A stretch of 64,000 nt of DNA from Streptomyces sp. NRRL F-5727 (GTDB taxonomy: Bacteria > Actinomycetota > Actinomycetes > Streptomycetales > Streptomycetaceae): assembly GCF_000719555.1 (NCBI RefSeq), contig NZ_JOGX01000003.1, positions 124,001 through 188,000 of the forward strand. Reading direction: 5' to 3'. Below, piece after piece: positions 44,726 through 53,195 of the stretch. Numbering within the stretch: the stretch's first letter is position 1; the number at the start of each line of letters is the position of its first letter. The position numbers and the translations under genes are program-made. Under the pieces are notes generated by a model. It did not search any database. It was not told where the DNA came from and saw only the letters and a program-made list of their open reading frames with translations.

Positions 44726-44913
44726 CCCCGAGACCTCCTTCGCCCCACGCCACCGTGTGGATGCCCCGGCGACCGCGACCGGAAACCGCCTGTTCCGGGT
44801 GGGGTGGAGCACAAGTGACGATCGCGTACACGCCGAACGCGCCGGTGCACACCCCCACGGCCGCCCCACGGCCGCCCCGCGACCGCCCCGTGGCGGCCGC
44901 GGGCGGCCGTGAC

Positions 44914-45753
44914 TCAGGCGCGCCCGAGGTGCGTGAGGACCTGCCTGGGGCGGTTGGTGATGATCGCGTCGACCCCGAGCCGCAGGCAGAGTTCGACGTC
45001 CTCCGGGTCGTCCACCGTCCAGACGTGGACCTGGTGGCCGGCCTTCTGGAGGCGCAGGATGACCGCCGGGTGGTGACGGACGATCCGGATGGACGGACCC
45101 GCCACGCGCGCGCCCGCGGGCAGGCGCCCGTCGCGCAGGCGGGGGGTGACGAACTGGGCGAGGGAGACCGTCGGGAGGGTCGGCGCGGCGGTGGCGATCC
45201 GCTGCAGGGAGCGGGCCGAGAAGCTCATGATCCGTACCGGGGACTCCTCGGGCGCCACGGGCGCGTGCAGGCCGAAACGCTTCAGGAGCGCGAGGAGCCG
45301 GTCCTCGACCTGGCCGGCCCAGCGGGTGGGGTGCTTGGTCTCGATGGCGAGCTCGACCCTCCGTCCGGCGTCGGAGACCAGCTCCAGGAGCCGTTCCAGG
45401 GTGAGGACCGAGGTGTACTCGGGGTCGCCCCAGTCGGGGCTCTCGGCCGGTCCGCCGGACTCCTGGTCCTCCTTGAACGCCTTCCAGGCGCCGAAGTCCA
45501 GCGCGGCGAGGTCGGCGAGTTCCAGCGTCGAGACGGCGCCGCGGCCGTTCGAGGTGCGGTCGACCCGGCGGTCGTGGACGCAGACCAGGTGCCCGTCGGC
45601 GGTGAGCCGTACGTCGCACTCCAGCGCGTCGGCGCCGTCCTCGATGGCCTTCACATAGGCGGCCAGGGTGTGTTCCGGCGCGTCCTCCGAAGCCCCTCGG
45701 TGGGCGACGACCTGGACGGGGCCGGGGTGTGGTTGCTGCCGTGCGTGGGTCAC
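44914..45753 (-). CDS. glpQ: Glycerophosphodiester phosphodiesterase
   Basis: A 279-residue TIM-barrel enzyme hydrolysing glycerophosphodiesters to glycerol 3-phosphate and an alcohol. VVAHRGASEDAPEHTLAAY carries the catalytic His and a conserved Glu. GADALECDVRLTADGHLVCVHD carries the metal ligands Glu and Asp and the second catalytic His. No signal peptide, so it is cytoplasmic. GTG 45753 sets an N-terminus close to the barrel; no strong ribosome-binding site is visible. Divergent from the HtrA-type protease. Confidence 0.93.
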   Translation of the reverse strand: MTHARQQPHPGPVQVVAHRGASEDAPEHTLAAYVKAIEDGADALECDVRLTADGHLVCVHDRRVDRTSNGRGAVSTLELADLAALDFGAWKAFKEDQESGGPAESPDWGDPEYTSVLTLERLLELVSDAGRRVELAIETKHPTRWAGQVEDRLLALLKRFGLHAPVAPEESPVRIMSFSARSLQRIATAAPTLPTVSLAQFVTPRLRDGRLPAGARVAGPSIRIVRHHPAVILRLQKAGHQVHVWTVDDPEDVELCLRLGVDAIITNRPRQVLTHLGRA

Positions 45754-45939
45754 CGCGTCATGGTGCCATTGGCGGGCGGCCGGGGTACACGAAACCTGTC
45801 CGTTCTGCCCGGTTATAAAGGAAGGGGTGCGGACGCACAGCTCCGCCTTACCCTGGCCTGACGCCATGTGGGAAAAGCTGGGTCCAGCACCCTGGAGCGA
45901 CTGTCACCGTCCCCGCGCTGTGAACGAGGAGAGCGAGCT

Positions 45940-47388
45940 GTGAGCACCGAGAACGAGGGCACCGAGGTTCCGGCGGACCCGACTGCCCCGTCCGCCCCCG
46001 CCACGCCTCCCGCCCCCGCCGCGCCGGCCCCGCAGCCGCCCGCGGCGCAGCCGGCCGCGCCGGCCCCGCAGCCGCCGGTGGCGCCGGCGCCGGAGGCCCC
46101 GACCCAGGTCCAGCCGCCGCTGCCGCCCGTCCCCCCGACGCCGGCCGCCGCGGCCCCGGCGCCCGAGCCCGCGGTGGCGGCCGCCGGCGGCGGTGCCTGG
46201 CCGCCGGCTCCGCCGGCCGTACCGGCCTGGGGCGAGCCCGTACCGGCTCCGCCCGTGGAGCCCGCCCCGCGCAAGCGCTCCGGTGGTCTCGTCGCGGCCG
46301 TCCTGGTGGCGGCGCTGGTGGCGGGCGGCATCGGCGGTGGCATCGGCTACTGGGCGGCCCAGCGCGAGGACGCCGGCCCGGCGTCGACGACGGTCTCCTC
46401 CGGTGAGGCCCCGGCCTCCTTCAAGAGGGAGCCGGGCACCGTCGCGGCGGTCGCCGCGAAGGCGCTGCCCAGCGTGGTCACCATCCAGGCGAAGTCGGGC
46501 GACGCGCAGGGCGACGGCGGCACCGGCACCGGCTTCGTCTACGACCAGGAGGGCCACATCGTCACCAACAACCACGTGGTGGCGTCGGCGGCGGAGGGCG
46601 GCACGCTCTCCGCGACCTTCTCGGACGGCAGGACGTACGACGCCGAGGTCGTCGGCCGGGCCGAGGGCTACGACGTGGCCGTGCTCAAGCTGAAGGAGGC
46701 CCCGAAGGGGCTGAAGCCGCTGCCGCTCGGCGACTCCGACAAGGTGGCGGTCGGCGACTCGACGATCGCGATCGGCGCGCCCTTCGGCCTCTCCAACACG
46801 GTGACGACCGGCATCATCAGCGCCAAGAACCGTCCGGTGGCCTCCGGCGACGGCGGCGGCAGCAACTCGTACATGAGCGCCCTGCAGACGGACGCGTCGA
46901 TCAACCCGGGCAACTCGGGCGGTCCGCTGCTGGACGCCGGCGGCGCGGTGATCGGCATCAACTCGGCGATCCAGTCCACCGGCGGCGGCTTCGGCCAGTC
47001 GCAGGCGGGCTCGATCGGCCTCGGCTTCGCGATCCCGGTCAACCAGGCGAAGGCGGTGGCCGAGCAGCTGATCAAGACCGGCAAGCCGGTCTACCCGGTG
47101 ATCGGCGCGACCGTGAACATGAACGACAAGGGCGAGGGCGCGACCATCGCCCAGCAGGGCGCGGGCGGCACGGCGTCGGTGACGCCGAACGGCCCGGCGG
47201 CCAAGGCGGGTCTGCGGGCCGGTGACGTGATCACGGGCTTCGGGGACCACCCGATCGACAGCGGCCCGTCCCTCATCAGCGAGATCTGGACCCACAAGCC
47301 GGGCGACTCGGTGGAGATCACCTACGAGCGCGACGGCAAGGAGGCGAAGACCACGGTCGTCCTCGGCGAGCGCACCGGCGACAGCTGA
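45940..47388 (+). CDS. HtrA/DegP-type serine protease with PDZ domain
   Basis: A 482-residue membrane-anchored protease for envelope quality control. A Pro/Ala-rich cytoplasmic segment (1-112) is followed by a single span (about 116-138). The trypsin-like domain has catalytic H212 (TNNHVVAS), D245 (GYDVAVLK) and S326 (NPGNSGGPL). A PDZ domain (about 390-475, with AGLRAGDVITGFGDHPI) ends it. GTG 45940 follows GAGGAG. The upstream gap has an AT-rich GTTATAAAG that could be a -10 element. Confidence 0.95.
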   Translation: MSTENEGTEVPADPTAPSAPATPPAPAAPAPQPPAAQPAAPAPQPPVAPAPEAPTQVQPPLPPVPPTPAAAAPAPEPAVAAAGGGAWPPAPPAVPAWGEPVPAPPVEPAPRKRSGGLVAAVLVAALVAGGIGGGIGYWAAQREDAGPASTTVSSGEAPASFKREPGTVAAVAAKALPSVVTIQAKSGDAQGDGGTGTGFVYDQEGHIVTNNHVVASAAEGGTLSATFSDGRTYDAEVVGRAEGYDVAVLKLKEAPKGLKPLPLGDSDKVAVGDSTIAIGAPFGLSNTVTTGIISAKNRPVASGDGGGSNSYMSALQTDASINPGNSGGPLLDAGGAVIGINSAIQSTGGGFGQSQAGSIGLGFAIPVNQAKAVAEQLIKTGKPVYPVIGATVNMNDKGEGATIAQQGAGGTASVTPNGPAAKAGLRAGDVITGFGDHPIDSGPSLISEIWTHKPGDSVEITYERDGKEAKTTVVLGERTGDS

Positions 47389-47452
47389 CGCACGCGCCCC
47401 CGTCCCACCCGGTACGCTGGTGCCCGCTCCGCCCCAAGCGGACGAGAGCGAG

Positions 47453-47539
47453 GGTGGGTTGCCCGAGCGGCCTAAGGGAACGGTCTTGAAAACCGTCGAG
47501 GCAGCGATGTCTCCGTGGGTTCAAATCCCACACCCACCG
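47453..47539 (+). tRNA. tRNA-Ser (UGA)
   Basis: 87 nucleotides with acceptor arms GGTGGGT and ACCCACC, discriminator G, a long class II variable arm and T-loop GGTTCAAATCC. The anticodon TGA lies at 47487-47489 in loop CTTGAAA. No CCA is encoded. It reads UCA/UCG-type serine codons. A strong terminator follows six bases later. Confidence 0.97.
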
Positions 47540-47544
47540 CAGTG

Positions 47545-47583
47545 CGAGAGCCCCCGTCCGGCAAGCCCGGACGGGGGCTCTCG
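47545..47583 (+). terminator. Terminator of tRNA-Ser(UGA)
   Basis: A stem of about 17 base pairs (starting CGAGAGCCCCCGTCC) with a short loop, directly after the tRNA gene. Confidence 0.8.
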
Positions 47584-47622
47584 GGTCGTTCCGGGGCCTA
47601 CGGAGAGTCGTGGGGAGGGCGT

Positions 47623-48027
47623 GTGTCCGGGGAGAGCGGGGCGTTCGTCAGGTTCCAGGGTGTGGTCAGGCATCCGCGGGGGCACTTCCCCGGGGTCTTC
47701 GTCCTCGCCAACGAGCTCGCGGCGCAGGGCAGGCTGAGCGAGGAGCAGTACCGCTTCTGGCGGGCCGCGAACGACTGGTACGACGCCCACTACCCGAATC
47801 CGACGCGGGTCGACCCGACCGTGTACGACCCGGCCGTGCATCCCGGCGCGGTGGCCTGGTTCAAGGCGTCGGCGCACGAGCTCATCGCGCGCGTGGACGG
47901 GTATCTGGAGCTGCTCGCCGCGCACGGCGTCGAGTGCCGGCGGCTGGAGTCGTCGGATCCGGGGCGGATCCTGTACGAGGACGCCTATCAGGTGGTCGTG
48001 GCCGCCGGGGAGTCGCCGGGCGGGTAG
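47623..48027 (+). CDS. Hypothetical protein, 134 aa
   Basis: A small acidic cytoplasmic protein with no signal or membrane segment. It reads GVFVLANELAAQGRLSEEQY, RFWRAANDWYDAHYPNPTRV and a Trp/His-containing HPGAVAWFKASAHELIARV, ending in YEDAYQVVVAAGE. I do not recognise a named family. GTG 47623 has GGGAGGG just upstream. It lies between the tRNA terminator and the macro-domain gene, 77 bases before the latter. Confidence 0.72.
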   Translation: MSGESGAFVRFQGVVRHPRGHFPGVFVLANELAAQGRLSEEQYRFWRAANDWYDAHYPNPTRVDPTVYDPAVHPGAVAWFKASAHELIARVDGYLELLAAHGVECRRLESSDPGRILYEDAYQVVVAAGESPGG

Positions 48028-48104
48028 GGCGGGCGTATTTCGCGCGCCTCCGGGGGCGTGCGGCGGGATGATGGGCCGGGAGTCGTGCGGCCGAGGAGGG
48101 TGTC

Positions 48105-48632
48105 GTGGTCAGGATCGTGCTCGTCCGGGGGGACATCACCGCCGAGGCGGCGGACGCGGTGGTCAACGCGGCGAACTCCTCGCTGCTCGGTGGCGGCGGG
48201 GTCGACGGGGCCATCCACCGGAAGGGCGGACCCGAGATCCTCGCCGCCTGCCAGGACCTCCGGCGCTCGCACTACGGCAAGGGCCTGCCGACCGGGCGGG
48301 CGGTCGCGACCACGGCCGGGCGGCTGCCGGCGCGGCACGTGATCCACACGGTGGGCCCGGTCTGGTCGGCGGACGAGGACCGCTCCGAGCTGCTGGCCTC
48401 CTGCTACCGGGAGTCCCTCGCGGTGGCCGACGGGCTGGGGGATCGTACGGTCGCCTTCCCGGCCATCTCCACGGGCATCTACGGCTGGCCGATCGACGAC
48501 GGTGCGCGGATCGCGGTCGAGGCGGTCCGGGCGGCCGAGGCGGCGGGGACGGAGGTCGAGGAGGTGCGGTTCGTGCTCTTCGACGCGACCGCGTACGCCG
48601 CCTTCGAGGCCGCGGTCGCGGCCGAGGGGTAA
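48105..48632 (+). CDS. Macro-domain protein (O-acetyl-ADP-ribose deacetylase-like)
   Basis: A 175-residue single macro domain that binds ADP-ribose and typically hydrolyses O-acetyl-ADP-ribose or ADP-ribosylated targets. [20 protein letters not shown] contains the family's catalytic Asn-Ala-Ala-Asn. [14 protein letters not shown] is the glycine-rich loop and ISTGIYGWP the second phosphate loop. GTG 48105 is preceded by GAGGAGGG. With kptA, whose product releases ADP-ribose cyclic phosphate, the window has two ADP-ribose-related activities, but they are 33 kb apart. Confidence 0.93.
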   Translation: MVRIVLVRGDITAEAADAVVNAANSSLLGGGGVDGAIHRKGGPEILAACQDLRRSHYGKGLPTGRAVATTAGRLPARHVIHTVGPVWSADEDRSELLASCYRESLAVADGLGDRTVAFPAISTGIYGWPIDDGARIAVEAVRAAEAAGTEVEEVRFVLFDATAYAAFEAAVAAEG

Positions 48633-49170
48633 CCGGGCCGGTGCCGGCGGGCCCCGGTGTCGGCGGGACGCAGCCGCCGGGCCGGTGTCGGCGGGCCGGA
48701 GTCCCGGGCCCCTGTGTCGCCGGCCGGTGTCGCCGGGCCGGAGTCGTCGGGGGTGGCTCTTCGCCCCTGCCTCCCGATTCGAAAATCCCTGTGCTCTTTC
48801 CTGTCTCCGTTCGAGTCCGGCTGGGCGGATGGTGCCGCTTCGCGTCCGGTTTGTCGGGGGTTCTGGCGGAACGCTTCCTCCCTTGCGGCATAACGGATCC
48901 GGGGTGGTTTCGCGGAGGTCGTCCGCTGTGAGCTGGGGGTTTCTCGGCTACGAAGGGTTTATCGGCTTGTCCTCACGCTTGCGGGGGAATCAGCCGCTCC
49001 GGGGTGGTTCGCCGGGGATTCGGTGGGCAACTCTGGATTCGCGACGTCGAGCAGAAAACGACCGGGGCGGTCGGCCAACTTCCCTGGTCAGGGCCGGAGT
49101 TCACGGCCTGCCTTCAGAGACCGATCATTCCGTGCACAGCAGACTGGCTTCAGTTCCCGGAGGAACAGAC
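48633..49170. other. 538-base intergenic region with GC-rich repeats
   Basis: The first 110 bases repeat CCGGTGTCGGCGGG and GGGCCGGAGTC in several imperfect copies. From about 48780 the sequence becomes AT-richer, without a credible frame, and leads to the promoter of the small secreted-protein gene. No RNA gene recognised, but the length and composition would allow a small RNA or a long 5' leader. Confidence 0.5.
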
Positions 49171-49476
49171 ATGGCAAGCATCCGTACCGCCCGCATCGTC
49201 GCCGCCGTCGCCGCCCTGCCGCTCGCCGCCGCCCTCTTCGGCGGAGTGGCGCAGGCCGACAACGGCGGTTTCGCGGACGACGGATCGAACACGAGCGTCG
49301 CCACCATCATCGGCAGCGGCGTGGGTGGCGACAACAACGGCAACTCGACCACCACGCAGCAGGTGGCGACCGGCTCCGGTGCCTCCAACCAGAACAACAC
49401 GGCGAGCGTGAACGGCTCCGCGTTCACCCACATCTCGCAGGCGAACAACACGGTCAACTTCCTCCCGTGGTGGTGA
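49171..49476 (+). CDS. Small secreted Asn/Gln/Ser/Thr-rich protein
   Basis: A 101-residue exported protein. The signal peptide (residues 1-29) ends AQADNGGF. The mature part, about 72 residues, has no Cys and is rich in Asn, Gln, Gly, Ser and Thr: NNGNSTTTQQVATGSGASNQ, then NNTASVNGSAF and ISQANNTVNF, ending LPWW. The spaced Asn/Gln pattern recalls amyloid-forming curlin or aerial-hyphae surface proteins, but it is neither a chaplin nor a rodlin by motif. ATG 49171 has GGAGG nine bases upstream. A UUCG-loop terminator follows. Confidence 0.82.
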   Translation: MASIRTARIVAAVAALPLAAALFGGVAQADNGGFADDGSNTSVATIIGSGVGGDNNGNSTTTQQVATGSGASNQNNTASVNGSAFTHISQANNTVNFLPWW

Positions 49477-49521
49477 CGACCCCACGGGGCCGGCCCGAGG
49501 GGGCGTGACCGCGGTGTGAAC

Positions 49522-49566
49522 GGCGGCCTGTGCGGCGGTACTTCGGTACCGCCCGCGCAGGCCGCC
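49522..49566 (+). terminator. Very stable hairpin with TTCG tetraloop
   Basis: A stem of 20 base pairs with a single bulge is capped by C-TTCG-G. It lies 46 bases after the small secreted-protein gene and before the igr-like operon promoter. Confidence 0.85.
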
Positions 49567-49597
49567 TTCGCGTGTGCCGGACCGATCCGCCGCGTCC

Positions 49598-49631
49598 TTG
49601 ACACGACGACCGTATCTGACGGACAGTCAGA
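49598..49631 (+). promoter_or_regulatory. Promoter and operator of the igr-like operon
   Basis: A consensus -35 TTGACA (49598-49603) is followed 18 bases later by GACAGT (49622-49627) as a weak -10. The inverted repeat TCTGAC-N5-GTCAGA (49615-49631) overlaps that -10, the arrangement of a repressor site. It does not match the KstR or KstR2 operators known from mycobacteria. Confidence 0.55.
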
Positions 49632-49662
49632 AACCTTCGTCGTTCCCCCGGGAGGCCGTCCC

Positions 49663-50829
49663 GTGCACCTCGCCCCGACCGAGCGGCAGCTCCGGCTGCG
49701 CGCCGAACTCCGCGCGTACTTCCGCGAGACGATGCCCGACGGGCCGCCCCCGGCGGCCGACGGTGCCGCGCAGCGCCGGCTGCTGCGGCGGATCGGCGCC
49801 GACGGGCTCCTCGGCCTCGGCTGGCCGGAGGAGTACGGCGGCCAGGGCCGCGGCCCCGACGAGCAGTTCGTCTTCTTCGACGAGGCGTACCGGGCCGGCG
49901 CCCCCGTCTCGATGGTCACCCTCAACACCGTCGGCCCCACCCTCATGCGGTACGGCACCGAGGAGCAGAAGGCCGCCTTCCTGCCCCGGATCCTGCGCGG
50001 CGAGTGCGTCTTCGCGATCGGCTACAGCGAGCCGGAGGCGGGGACGGACCTGGCGTCGCTCCGGACCCGGGCGGTGCGCGACGGCGACTCCTGGGTCGTC
50101 GACGGGCAGAAGATCTTCACCTCCAACGCACAGCACGCCGACTGGATCTGGCTCGCCTGCCGCACCGACCCCGAGGCGTCCCCGCACCGGGGCATCTCCA
50201 TCCTCCTCGTCCCCACCGGGGCCCCCGGCTTCTCCTGGACGCCGATCGAGACCGTCGGCGGTCTCACCACCACCGCGACCTACTACGACGGGATCCGGGT
50301 CCCGGCCGGGAACCTCGTCGGCGAGGAGAACGGCGGCTGGGGGCTCATCACCGAGCAGCTCAACCACGAGCGGGTCGCGCTGGCCGCGATCGGCATGCAG
50401 GCCGAGGACTTCTTCGCCGCCGCCCTCGACCGCGCCCGTACACCCGATCCGGTGACCGGGCGGCGTCGGATTGACGAGCCGTGGGTGCGGATCCGGGCCG
50501 CCGAGGCGCACGCCCGGCTGGCGGCGACACGCCTGCTCAACTGGCGTCTGGTGGGGGACGTCGGGGCCGGCCGGCTGACCCCCGGAGACGCCAGCGGCGT
50601 GAAGTTCGCGGGAACCGAATCGGCGGTGGAGGTGTACCGGATATGTCAGGAGATCACGGGTGACACGGGGACGGTCCGAGCGGGATCGCCGGGGGAGCGG
50701 GACGGCGGCGAGCTGGAGCGCATGAACCGCGCCGCCCAGATCAACACCTTCGGGGGAGGGGTGAGCGAGGTGCAGCGGGAGATCGTCGCGCGGGCACGGC
50801 TCGGCATGAAGGGGAGGGGACGGCGATGA
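49663..50829 (+). CDS. Acyl-CoA dehydrogenase, ChsE2/FadE29-like
   Basis: A 388-residue flavoprotein, close to FadE29 (387). It has YSEPEAGTDLASL, the FAD/substrate loop near 121-133, DGQKIFTSNAQHADWIW around 148, and NHER with candidate catalytic base E236. In mycobacteria ChsE1-ChsE2 form a heterotetramer oxidising the three-carbon CoA side chain left on the steroid D-ring. Here a partner dehydrogenase is encoded two genes downstream. GTG 49663 has GGGAGG about seven bases upstream. The stop overlaps the next start by four bases. First gene of the five-gene operon. Confidence 0.9.
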   Translation: MHLAPTERQLRLRAELRAYFRETMPDGPPPAADGAAQRRLLRRIGADGLLGLGWPEEYGGQGRGPDEQFVFFDEAYRAGAPVSMVTLNTVGPTLMRYGTEEQKAAFLPRILRGECVFAIGYSEPEAGTDLASLRTRAVRDGDSWVVDGQKIFTSNAQHADWIWLACRTDPEASPHRGISILLVPTGAPGFSWTPIETVGGLTTTATYYDGIRVPAGNLVGEENGGWGLITEQLNHERVALAAIGMQAEDFFAAALDRARTPDPVTGRRRIDEPWVRIRAAEAHARLAATRLLNWRLVGDVGAGRLTPGDASGVKFAGTESAVEVYRICQEITGDTGTVRAGSPGERDGGELERMNRAAQINTFGGGVSEVQREIVARARLGMKGRGRR

Positions 50830-51764
50830 GCGGGGAGGGACAGGACCGGCTCTACGAGCGGCTGAAGGCGTACGAGGGGCGGCCGGCGGCCACCGGCGGG
50901 CGCGGCAAGGACCCGGTGAACCTGCCGATGATCCGGCACTGGTGCGAGGCCATGGGGGACGAGCACCCGGCGTACCGGGGACCGGAGGCGGTCGCGCCGC
51001 CGACCATGCTCCAGGCGTGGACGATGGGCGGGCTCTCCGGGCACGAGGACCGCTCGGAGGCGTACGGGGAGCTGCTCGGCCTCCTCGACGGGGCCGGGTA
51101 CACCTCGGTGGTCGCCACCGACTGCGAGCAGGAGTACCTGCGCCCGCTCAGGCCCGGCGACGAGATCACCTTCGACGCCGTCGTCGAGTCCGTGTCGCCG
51201 CGCAAGACCACCAGGCTCGGCACCGGGCACTTCGTGACCACCCGGATGGACGTGCGGGCCGGCGGCGAGCTCGCCGGCACCCACCGCTTCCGGATCCTCA
51301 AGTACGCCCCCGCCGCCCGCCCCGCGCCGCCGCCGGAGCGCCCCCGGCGGCCCCGCCCGGTGATCAACCGGGACAACGCCGGGTTCTGGGAGGGCGTCGC
51401 CGCCCACCGGCTGCTGATCCAGCGGTGCACGGCCTGCGGGACGCTCCGCTTCCCCTGGCTGCCGGGGTGCCACGCGTGCGGGGCGCCCGGGTGGGAGACC
51501 GTCGAGGCGAGCGGCGAGGGCACGGTCTTCTCGTACGTGGTCATGCACCACCCGCCCTTCCCCGCCTTCGACCCGCCCTACGCGGTCGGGCTGATCGAAC
51601 TGGCCGAGGGGGTCCGGATGATCGCGAACGTGGTGGGGGTGCCCTACGACAAGGTCCGGATCGGGATGCCGGTCCGGCTGGAGTTCCAGCGGGTCGACGA
51701 GGAGCAGGAGCTGCCCGTCTTCCGCGCCGTGGACGGGCCGGAGACAGCGGAAGGGGAGCGCTGA
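50826..51764 (+). CDS. ChsH2-like hydratase subunit with DUF35 OB-fold
   Basis: A 312-residue two-domain protein matching mycobacterial ChsH2 (Rv3542c, 311). The N-terminal MaoC-like hot-dog domain (about 5-160) contains YLRPLRPGDEITF. The C-terminal DUF35 domain (about 185-305) has a zinc ribbon CTACG / CHACG (about 201-204 and 219-222) and an OB-fold. In the igr system the hot-dog part pairs with ChsH1 to hydrate the enoyl-CoA, and the DUF35 part docks the Ltp2 aldolase. All these partners are encoded downstream. Confidence 0.9.
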   Translation: MSGEGQDRLYERLKAYEGRPAATGGRGKDPVNLPMIRHWCEAMGDEHPAYRGPEAVAPPTMLQAWTMGGLSGHEDRSEAYGELLGLLDGAGYTSVVATDCEQEYLRPLRPGDEITFDAVVESVSPRKTTRLGTGHFVTTRMDVRAGGELAGTHRFRILKYAPAARPAPPPERPRRPRPVINRDNAGFWEGVAAHRLLIQRCTACGTLRFPWLPGCHACGAPGWETVEASGEGTVFSYVVMHHPPFPAFDPPYAVGLIELAEGVRMIANVVGVPYDKVRIGMPVRLEFQRVDEEQELPVFRAVDGPETAEGER

Positions 51765-51765
51765 C

Positions 51766-52800
51766 ATGGACTTCACGCCCACCGAGGAGCAGGAGGCCGC
51801 GCGGGAGCTGGCCGCCCGGATCCTCGGCGACCTCTCCACGCACGAGCGGCTGACCGCCGCCGGCGGCGGCACGGACGCCGAGCTGTGGAAGGCGCTGTGC
51901 GCCGCCGGACTGCCCGCCGCCGTCGAGGAGATCGGCCTGCTCGGCCTCGTCCTCCTCCTGGAGGAGCAGGGCCGGGTGACGGCCCAGGTGCCGCTCGCCG
52001 CGACCGCGGTGTACGGGATCCTCGCCGTCGCCCGGCACGGCACCGACGAGCAGCGCGCCCGCCTCCTGCCGGGGCTGCGCGACGGGACGGCCGTCGCGAC
52101 CGGGGCCTTCCCGGCGACCGGCGCGGTCACGGCGCGGGGCGGGCGGCTCACCGGGACGGTCACCTGGGTGCCGTGGCTGCGGGACGCCACCCACGTCCTC
52201 GTACCGGACGCGGACCGCGCCCTGTGGCTGGTGCGGGCCGAGGACGCCGGGGCCGAGCCCGTCGAGCTGACCGCGCCCTGGTCGGCGGGGCGGCTGGTGC
52301 TCGACGGGACCCCCGCGGAGCGGCTCGGGGACGCGGCCGGGGAGGGCGCGTACGAGGACGTGCTCGCCGCCGCCCGGACCGCCTTCGCCGGGCTCCAGGC
52401 GGGCGTCTGCGCCGGGTCGCTCGCCAGGGCCGTCGCGTACACCTCCGTCCGCGAGCAGTTCGGGCGGCCGCTGGCCACCCGGCAGGCGGTGCAACTGCGG
52501 GCCGCCGACGCCCACATGGACACCGAGTCCATCCGGGTCACCGCCTACGAGGCGGCCTGGCGGTCCGACGCGGGACTCGACTGCGCCGGGGCCGCCCTGA
52601 CGGCCGCCTGGTGGGCGTCCGAGGCGGGGAAGCGGGTCGTGCACAGCGGCCAGCACCTGCACGGCGGCATGGGCGCCGACCTCGACCACCCCGTCCACCG
52701 TCACTTCCTGTGGGGCCGACAGCTCGACGCCTACCTGGGCGCCGGCACCGAACTCCTCGCCGAGCTCGGCGATCTGCTTGCGAAGGGAGAGACCGCATGA
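51766..52800 (+). CDS. Acyl-CoA dehydrogenase subunit, ChsE1/FadE28-like
   Basis: A 344-residue protein, short for the family as FadE28 (339) is. It has VTWVPWLRDATHVLVPD in the middle beta domain and REQFGRPLATRQAVQLRAAD in the C-terminal helices. It lacks the NHER-type catalytic Glu context seen in the first dehydrogenase, as expected for the non-catalytic partner of a ChsE1-ChsE2 pair. It starts one base after the stop of the ChsH2-like gene and overlaps the ChsH1-like gene by four bases. Confidence 0.88.
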   Translation: MDFTPTEEQEAARELAARILGDLSTHERLTAAGGGTDAELWKALCAAGLPAAVEEIGLLGLVLLLEEQGRVTAQVPLAATAVYGILAVARHGTDEQRARLLPGLRDGTAVATGAFPATGAVTARGGRLTGTVTWVPWLRDATHVLVPDADRALWLVRAEDAGAEPVELTAPWSAGRLVLDGTPAERLGDAAGEGAYEDVLAAARTAFAGLQAGVCAGSLARAVAYTSVREQFGRPLATRQAVQLRAADAHMDTESIRVTAYEAAWRSDAGLDCAGAALTAAWWASEAGKRVVHSGQHLHGGMGADLDHPVHRHFLWGRQLDAYLGAGTELLAELGDLLAKGETA

Positions 52801-53195
52801 GGGCCGGGGACGCGCTGCCGCCGCTGGAGATCCCGGTGACCCGCACGCTCGTCGTCGCCGGGGCCGTCGCCTCCCGCGACTACCAGGACGTGCACCACGA
52901 CGCCGAGGCCGCCCGCGCCAAGGGTTCCCCGGACGTCTTCATGAACATCCTCACGACCAACGGCCTCGTCGGCCGGTACGTCACCGACCACTTCGGCCCG
53001 CACGCGGTGCTCCGCAAGGTCGCCATCCGGCTCGGCGCCCCCAACTACCCGGGCGACACCATGGTGTTGACCGGCACCGTCGCCGAGGTGACGGACGGCC
53101 CGGACGGCACCGCCACCGCCCTCGTCCGGATCGCCGGGGCCAACGGCCTCGGCCACCACGTCACCGGCACGGTCACCGTGGAGGTGCCCCGATGA
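52797..53195 (+). CDS. MaoC-like hydratase subunit, ChsH1-like
   Basis: A 132-residue single hot-dog domain (ChsH1/Rv3541c is 129). The segment SRDYQDVHHDAEAARAKGSP carries the Asp and His used by MaoC hydratases. It should pair with the ChsH2-like protein. It has ATGA overlaps at both ends and the ribosome-binding sequence GAAGGGAG inside the upstream gene, so it is strictly coupled. Confidence 0.9.
   Translation: MRAGDALPPLEIPVTRTLVVAGAVASRDYQDVHHDAEAARAKGSPDVFMNILTTNGLVGRYVTDHFGPHAVLRKVAIRLGAPNYPGDTMVLTGTVAEVTDGPDGTATALVRIAGANGLGHHVTGTVTVEVPR

Noticed and set aside
48502..49170. Upstream extension of the small secreted-protein frame
   Set aside because: The signal peptide and ribosome-binding site place the start at 49171; upstream sequence is not protein-like.
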